From contig CAYYMM010000099.1 in assembly GCA_964472395.1 (NCBI GenBank), positions 1 to 17,690 on the forward strand: a DNA stretch of 17,690 nt, in the 5' to 3' direction. Shown piece by piece: positions 8,201 through 17,200 of this stretch. The stretch comes from CALFER01 sp964472395 (GTDB lineage Bacteria; CSSED10-310; CALFER01). Both the position numbers and the translations under genes were made by a program. How positions within the stretch are numbered: the first letter of the stretch is position 1; each line of letters opens with the position of its first letter. A model generated the notes under the pieces. That model saw only the letters and a program-made list of their open reading frames with translations. It was not told where the DNA came from and did no database searches.

Positions 8201-11200
8201 CGAATTCGTTCAATTCATTCCGGAATCCACGGATCTGTGGGTGCTTGACAGCCAGTCGATACTTCCGTCCGACATCCCTCTTCACGGTGACGTTTTCAAT
8301 GTCGAAATGGCACGGTCTAAAATACCATGCGGGGAATCGCTCATCCATGTCCGGATCAACTCGGATCTAAACATCTTCGAGTCGGACTATGACAATAACT
8401 TCCTGGAGAATACAGATTCCATCGAACGCAATGACGAGGAATGTCTGATCGATTTCAGCACGGATCCCGCCTGGGTCGGATTCCCAAATAATCCGAATGC
8501 GATCATCAATGCGGGAGAGATCATCACGGTTCATGGTAAAGTCGCCTGCGATCGAATGAACCGGGAGAATGGTTGTTTGCTGGACGATTATCCGCTGAAG
8601 GCACGGGAAATATCTGTTGCGTTTTATCATTCGGAAATTGCTCCCGGTAATCTGATTCATTCGTTCTGTCTCGATCTGACCAGTAAACCGCGAGTGTGTG
8701 ATTCTTGGCCGTGGCTCTACTCCCAATCTATCTCGAGTTGCTTCCACCCGGACTCTTTCGATTGGAATCCGGCGAACGATGGTCTCGTCGGTGAAATTCC
8801 CATCATTTATGTCGTCGATGAAGAAGACCAGTTCAGAGAAACGAACGAATTCAACAATCGAGCCGATTTCCGCACGACGTTGAATGTTCGGTACATTGAT
8901 CTGAGTGTCATGGGATCGGATATCCGTCTGAGTCATGACGTGCCGATCCAGGGCCAGGAGTTCGGAATCGAGATCCGGACGAGGAATCAGGGAACACAGG
9001 AACTTGCATATCAGGTCGAAGCTGAAGTCGTGATCGAGATCACCGATGCGGGTGGGCAGTCACTTGCGGCGTACCCCCGGCATGAATGGCATCACTTCAC
9101 TCCCCAGGAAGTCTTCCCGATCACCATCGAAGCGGATTGGCCGCAAGGCGAGTATACACTAACCGTCCGGATGGACCCGACTGATGTGATCCGGGAATTT
9201 GGCGGAGGGGAGTCGAACAACATCGTTGTCAGGCCGATCATCGTGTCTCCACCGGTCAATCTGAAGGCCCTTTCGCTGAGTCTGGAACAAACGGAGTATG
9301 GCGTATCATGCGAGGCAATCGATTCGAATTGTTCCGTTTTTGTCGGCAGACCGGTCGATCTTGAGGGTGTTTTTCTGAATCAGGGCGTCACGGAAGTTTC
9401 ACAGGTTACGGCGGGATTGTATGTTTCCGATCCGGAAGCTGGATTTCCGGGTGCCGCATACCTGTTCGACCGTCTCGAAGCGAACGGCACCGGGACGATC
9501 GCATCGGAAGACTCCTGGTATCCGCAGGTCGAATCCGATTGCGATCTCGTGCTGGTCGTCGATCCGGATCAATCGATCGAAGAACCCGATGAAGCGGATA
9601 ACGAGTTATCCTTTGAACTTCATATCGTGAACCCCCAAAAACCGGATTTGGTAATGAGCAATTTGATCATGACGGGGAATCCGATTCCCGGGATCATCCG
9701 CGAGGGCGATACCCTTCATGTTTCAGCGCAACTTCGAAACGACGGTCTCCGACCGATTCCTGACGGATCAGACTTTGAAATAGGGTGTTACTTTTCGAGC
9801 ACGGTGACTCCGGAGGAATTCTGGTCGATGCTCAGTGAGGGTAGTACCGAACTGGTTCCGCTCAATACCTGGAATGTCGATGAGCCACTCGATATCGGAG
9901 AGGAAGTCACGATTGCGTTCGATTGGACGATCAATGATGTCCGAGGTCCGGGGAAGATTTACGTCATGGCCGATTCGAGGATCTCGACGGTGAATCCGAA
10001 TGGCGATGTGGACGAAATCTGGGAATCGGTCTGTCCGATCAGGGGTGGATGCAATGTTGTCTCGGAGCACATCCTGATCCATTCCGATCAGCATCATTTC
10101 GACACGGCACGGGAAGGAGGGGTCGAGTGGTTGCTCGATCATCAGCATGTTCGTAACGTCGGTGAGACCGGGAAACTCAAGGCGACTTACTACAATCTCG
10201 ATCCGCAGCAGTATGGCCCAGGTGACTCGATTCCAGACTCTTTCGGTCATTACATCCTGCTCGATGCCGACAATGCGACCCCCGGCATCAATCCGCTATT
10301 GACACGGGTCGAAGATGGCACTCAGATCGGTTTCTTCGACGATATCGGGAACATTCCCGGATTGACTCCGGATCATTTTGCCGTGGTCTATGAGGGGTAC
10401 CTCCATACACAAACAGAATCTGGTTCTCAGTTCCGGTTCAAAGTTGATGCGAACGACAGCCAGAATAATCCAAAAGGCCGTGGCTGGATTTGGCTTAATA
10501 ACCGGATCTTGTCTCCGTATGATCTGCAGTATTCTCCCCCACTGATAACAAATCTTCCCATGGATGATCATAAGTTTCAGGCGGTTTTTGTCCGATATAA
10601 CCGGGAAGACCTGGCGGATCTGACTCCAGGTCAAGACTGCGTATTTGAGCTTGATATCCAAAATACCGTGCCCCCTACGTTAGAGCCTATCAATGCGTCC
10701 GATTACCGCCTGGCGGATGGCCCGTATTCGTTCGGTCTGTGGGATGATCAATACAATCAATTCAAACAGGGGATGATTGGGGTTCTCTTCGCGACGGCAT
10801 GGCAGCTCTACGGGCATCTCGATGATCGTCTGTCGTATCTGCCCATGGAAGTCCCGGAGTATCTCGCGCTGATCGACTTCATTCTGAATCAGCAGAACGA
10901 TACGGGGAGTTGGGATGAATTGCCCTTTGAATCGATCGCGGTCAATCTTTGGGCACTGGCACTGGCAAGAGATACGCTGGATCTCCTTTCGGATCCCGGG
11001 GTTCCCGATCTGTCTGATCGAGTTTCATCCCTTAAGGCCCGAATCGGTACGATCACGTGGCCGGGCGGACCGCAAGCATCCGGAGCGATCCATGCGGCCG
11101 TTGATTATTTATCGAAGACGATCCGTCAGATCGATGGGTTTTCCGGTACTCCGACATGGCCGGATGCCGGTTTTTTTCATCGAACCGACGAGTGTGCACT

Positions 11201-14200
11201 CGTTCTGCGTTCACTCGCGGCCGTCGATTCGGATATATCCCATTTTGATTCCTACATCCCGGGGTATGGTGCCGACACGGGGACTAATCTCGTCGAATCC
11301 CTGCTGCACATGTTCTATCTGACCTACGTCAATTGTTCTTCCCAGAAGCAGTATTGGGGACCCTACCCGGGGGACGGATGCAATCTAGGATTATGGTGGA
11401 CACCGATCACTCCAATGCTCCAGTTTCATTCCTGTAATAGCTCCCAGGAGATTGATCTTGCTTCTGCTATCAATTTTATCAGCGAAGGGCTTGATGACTC
11501 GTATCTTGGCACTAAGCCTACACTTCACTGGTCGATTCCGACCGTCACCCATACCCTCGCAAGCTGGACGGATTTCAAGGACTGCACAGACAGCCCGTAC
11601 AACCTGACCCATTTGTGTGAGTATCTGGACAATCTGATATCCCGATTCCCTCCGGCGGCGCTTTGGAATTCCACGGGAGATCTGTTCTATCTAAACATCG
11701 GTTACCCAATCTATCAATGCGACGAGGTGGAGAGTTCCATCCGGATGAATCCGGAGCCCGATGACCGTAAATTCTGTTTTCCGGTGCTCGACCTCATCCG
11801 AATCCGGGATAATCTGAGTCGATGGACCGGTACACTTCCACCTGGATTCCCCGATCTTGATCTGTTTGACAATCTTATCCGGCGTCAGATGTCCGGTGTC
11901 CGAGACTACATTACTCCTCTGACGGCCGGTGTGCCATTGAAAGCCAATGCTGCGGAGTCCTGGGAAGTAACAGCAATGGTCATGAAAGCGCTCGATGTAG
12001 CGCGAATATGGCAACCGGAATCTAGCCTCACACCGAGTATCGATCATGCACTTGGGGAAGCCGAATCTCGATTCACAACCTTCGGCAACATGGAATTTAT
12101 GCCTTTTCATTTTTTGATTGGCGACCCATCTTCCACTCCGGATAGTATGGGGAGAATGATCTGGGCGCTGGCGGATCGATACGATCAGCTTCCAGCGAAC
12201 ACTCAGAATTTATTCAACCGGTTGGCTCTGCAGATGTATACACGCAGAAACGCGGATGGAGGAGTCGGGACATATCTGACATGCGATCATTCCGGTGCTT
12301 CCATTAATTTTTATACTCAGATAATGCTGATTGGTTTGATAAAAGCCGGGTATCTATGGTCCGATCCGGACATTCAGCAGATTACCAACCTTCTTTTCAA
12401 CACTTTCTGGGAAGGAGGCGCGGACGGTTTCGAGTTCGAAACCGGTGAATCGATCTATGCGCAGATCATCTCCACACTCCCGGGTGCGCAGACCGAGTTG
12501 CCCGAGCTGCAGCAGATTTATTTGCAATCGCGTGAACATCTGCTGGCGATGCACCAGAATACCTACGACGGGGGTTGGTCCTACAATGCCCATCCCCCGT
12601 CCGGCTTGTTCTTCAGTTCTACGGTCGATGCCACCGCCATGAGTCTCATCGCTCTGACCCACAATCACACTGGCGAGTACACCCTGGCAGAAAAAATAGC
12701 GATCAGCGAGGGTGTCAACTGGCTGCTCCTGGCACAGATCAAGTCGGATGATCCGCTCTATGTCGATGAATTTAACGGCTGGGGTGCGAATCTTGGATCA
12801 AAAACAGCCAATACTCGCGACACGGCACTCGCGGTCTGGGCACTCCATGCTGTCGACTGGTATGCCGAAATCGACGTCACAGCGTACATAAACGGCTGCG
12901 ATCCCACACCCCCCGTCGAAATCTGGACCTTTCATCCCGGTGAAACCGTGCCGGTTGATATCTACCTCGATCGCATCCTCAATCTCAGTCAGCCGGACTC
13001 CTCTCTGATCTACCGCGTTGTATCCGAGAGTTCCCCCTCCTCTGATATTCTGACGGAGTTCGCTTTCAACGACACCTTCCCGACATCCAACCGATTCTCC
13101 CATTCGTTCACAATCCCACTCGGAACTCAGCCCGGACAGTATATTCTGATTGTAAACGCGGCTCAGGGAGACGAAACCGGTGCTGATATGAATACATTCC
13201 GGATCCGGATTGAGCCGGACGCACTTCCCGATCTGGTCGGACGCGATCTGGAGGGTACGCACTGGATCCTGCCGGAAGGAACGGCGCGTATCGAGATGAC
13301 GATATGGAATCAGGGAAATGCCCAGGCCAATGCTTCCCAGGCGATGCTCTATCTGAATGACCCGGACAACTGGCTCAAACCGGCAACGGCGCTTCATTCA
13401 TTCTACGTGCCGATGCTCCCGGTGGAACGTATGGCCCCGATCGAGTACGAATGGATCCCGGATCTGCCGCCGGGTGTTTACCCGCTTTATCTCGTGGTCG
13501 ACAACGGGAACCAGATTGATGAATCCGACGAAACAAACAACAAGTACCGGTTCGATCTCAGAATCGAGCCACTCACGATTTCCTGGCTGGGAGCGGGTCC
13601 GGATCCATTCTCCCCGGCTAATTCTCCAGGGACCCTCGATACGACCGGTTTTTACTTCGAACTGAACGGCCCATCCTCCGTCCTCGCTCGGATTACCCGA
13701 CTGCTGCCGAATGGCACCGTCGAATTCGTCCGCGAGATTCAGACCGGTTGCCTGGAGGACGGCCTGCACCTGATCCCCTGGGACGGACGCGACGTGACGG
13801 GCGAGGTCGTCACGGCATCGGATCGGTATCATGTCGAACTGATCTGTGATCTGAACGGTGAATCGGTAGAAGGCGATGTCGAGGTGGATAATATCGCTCC
13901 GATCGTGAACCTGGCGGGTTTCGACGCTCCGTTGTGCCTCACGGGGGTCATCCCGATCGACGGTACCGCGACTGATCGGAATTACCTCGATCTGTCCGAT
14001 AACTTTAATGATTTCAAATTGATCGCGCGAGTGGTGGGTTCGTCGGTGCAGGAAGAATTCATCTGTTCCGGGATGACTCCGATTGAAGATGATCGGCTCT
14101 GTATATGGGATGCCTCAGGAGTCGGGCCGGAAGATTACGATCTTGAACTGGTGGCTCGGGATTCGGCGGGTAACGAATCGCAGACAACAACTACCGTTCG

Positions 14201-17200
14201 GATCGTCGAACCTCCCCCCTGTCCGCTCGTAATCGATCCGGTTCCCGGGTCGACGTTGCAGACTGCGGAACGGCGACTGTCCATCTCCGGCGTGGCGTTC
14301 ACCCGGCAACTCGTTGTCATCATCAATGGCGAGAGCCAGATTCACGATGTCCAGACCTTTTTCAATATCGATGTCGAGCTTCCGGCCTGCGAGCATGTTA
14401 TTCAGGTTGTCTCGCTCGATTCATGCGGCAACATGAGCCCGGATTGCCAGGAGTTTTCGGTTATTGTCGATGAGGTATCTCTGGCCCAAACCCTTGGGGG
14501 TAATAGCCTGGCACCGATGACATTTGTCCGTGGAAACACCAATATCCGGGATCGCAGACGCGCGGGACCGGCTCTGGACGCCTGTGCGACCTGGACAATT
14601 CGTGATGCGGATGGAACGATCCTGAATCAGGCACCCGACGGGTCGATCATCAATGCGCTCGAGTTTTCTCCGTGGATCGAAGACTCCGATCCTGGAACGG
14701 TCTCCTCGACATGGCAATGGACACACGAGATCTCCGCGCTCAGTGGATCAGCCTGTCACACGACTCTCGGCGCGCTCGGGATGGGGATTGAGATGCACGC
14801 ATTTTCGGATGCGTCCACCCCGATCACTATCGGCAAAAAGCAAAGTCTCGTGCAATATGTCTATCTCGCTCCGGAACAGCCACCGGATGCACTCGCCGTC
14901 GTGCTCGAACTGCGAGACATCCGTGTGGGGATCTATTGGGGGAGTGACGATATCACCGGTTTGCCCGGCGGCGGCATCCGAGCAGGTGAACTTCCTGCAT
15001 CGGGTGACTGGTCGAGGCTCAATATCGACGAGTCCTTGATGCAGTTGAGCGGGCAGAAGATCACCGGGATGTGGTTTCTGACTCGAAACGGATTCGCGTT
15101 CTGGGATCATACGACGATAGGATTCCATGAGATGTGTTGTTCGATCGACCCGGGACGCCAGTGCGATTTCCCGTTCGAGTGGTTTACCGGTCGCCTTGCC
15201 GCAGGAGATTACTCGTTCACCGCCGATCTCGCGCTGAATGATCTTGCATGCTACTCCATCAGCACACCATTCAATATCTTCCTCAGTGAGGGTCTTGAAT
15301 GTTCGCTGGTAACCGATGACACCATCTATTCGGAAAACGACACGGTTGAGGTTACGTCCGATTTGTTCAACATGGGTCTGAACAGTACCCAGGAGGATCT
15401 CGATGTGTCGGTCATCGTGCGGTATCCGAGCGGTGAGATGGAGCAGCTTCTTGCATACACGATCGATTCGATGCCGCCGGACACCCATCTGGTTCGTACT
15501 GCGATGTTCCAGACGGAGAGCCATCCGCAGGGTGAATACCAGATCGAACAGACCGTTGCCCGAGGCGAGACGGTCATCACGACATGCTTGAGTTCGATCC
15601 AGATCTACTGGAACCCCGCTGGATATCTCGATCCGATCTGCTCGACGGATCCCGGGACTGCTCCGATCGGATCCGAAGTTGGTCTTGCATACAGTATTAC
15701 CAATCGCTATCCCGAGAATCTGCAGAATATCGAGATATGGTTTGATGTGTTCAATGAGGTTTCGGGCGACCTGACAGACTCGACTTCACATGAAATGATT
15801 CCGCTGATAGCGCAAGGACAAGCGCATCAGGCGGTTCATATTCTGAACACCGATGGATTCACTCCGGGAGACTATGCGGCATTCCTGATGGTTCGGCACG
15901 AGAGCTATGAGACCACGCTCTGTCTGACATGGCTGACCCTCACCGAACAACCGACCGCCACTCCGACTCCGACATGCACACTCATTCCGACCAACACGCC
16001 GACCTGGACACCAACCGACACACCGACGGCCATTCCGACGGACACGCCGACCTTCACTCCATCCCCATCTCCGACATACACCGATACACCAACCCCGACT
16101 CCGACATGCACACTCATTCCGACCAACACGCCGACCTGGACACCAACCGACACACCGACGGCCATTCCGACGGACACGCCGACCTTCACTCCAGCGCCAC
16201 CCACGTATACTCCAACACCTGCGCCGACCTGGACCCCGGTCCCGACCGTGACACCGACTCCGAACGATGTGGTTTGCATCACTATCCGCAGGGGTGAATC
16301 GAACTGCGACATTCATGATGCCTATATCTGGCAGTCTCAACCGGATTATCCGCATAACAGCTCGACACTCTATACCGGTATTGTCAACGATGGTGAGAAA
16401 CAGTCACTGATCGATTTCGAGTTGCCTGAGACGCTGATTCTTGATCAGATTGAGATCGTTTCCGCGACACTCAATCTTCGAACCAGAGGTCAGATTGGAT
16501 TCGATGTCACCATATATCCAGTTAACACAAGCTGGTCAGAATCCACGGTAACTTGGAATTCATTCGATGATCACTTTGATGATGATATCTCGGCGCTATG
16601 GAGTGTTTCAGGTGAGCAGGTGTCGTTTGACTTGACAGAGATATTCACAGCATGGTCAAACGGACGCGACAAGTATGGTGTGGTGTTGATATCCGATCCT
16701 TTACCGACAAGTGCTAATCGATCAGTATCCACCTATACAGATTATTATTCATCGGAAGCCTCCGGTAATAGACCCAATCTGGTCCTGTGTTATCGTCCGG
16801 CTAATACACCAGTACCAACTTATACGGTTACCCCTTTTCCGACATCGACGCCTCCACCATCGTTCACTCCGACACCACAGCCTCCGACACCCACACCGCC
16901 GCCATCGCCGACTCCGTCACCGTTCCCTTGTCTCGGGAATCCAAGCCTTGAATTCGATCCCGATGAATGGATCGCCGTTTCGTCCGGTCAGACAGCGGTC
17001 TCGACCGGAGATTTATGCAACACAGGTGGTCCTGGCGGTGATTGCGCAACCGATGTTCATTTCTGGTGGGATGAAACATCGTGCGGTTTTGTGGATTCCG
17101 TGCAGTTTTCCGGTGATTTTGCTCTCATGATGGGAGGTGACTGTCGAGATCTGACGGTCACCGCTACCATGGCGGGGCTCTGGGCTTCCCAGCCCCCCGG

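Noticed and set aside
5328..12860. Active squalene-hopene cyclase or complement-type thioester protein
   Set aside because: No DxDD and no GCGEQ motif is present in the toroid segments. Only the fold signature is supported.
15963..16193. CRISPR-like repeat-spacer pattern
   Set aside because: Only two 99-bp copies exist, with a 33-bp gap that itself codes Thr/Pro. The repeat is far too long for a CRISPR unit and lies in a coding frame.
15786..16355. Long antisense and alternative-frame ORFs across the Thr/Pro linker
   Set aside because: They are products of the low-complexity CCGAC/ACACC-type repeat DNA, which lacks stops in several frames. The plus-strand frame is part of the 4029-codon gene.
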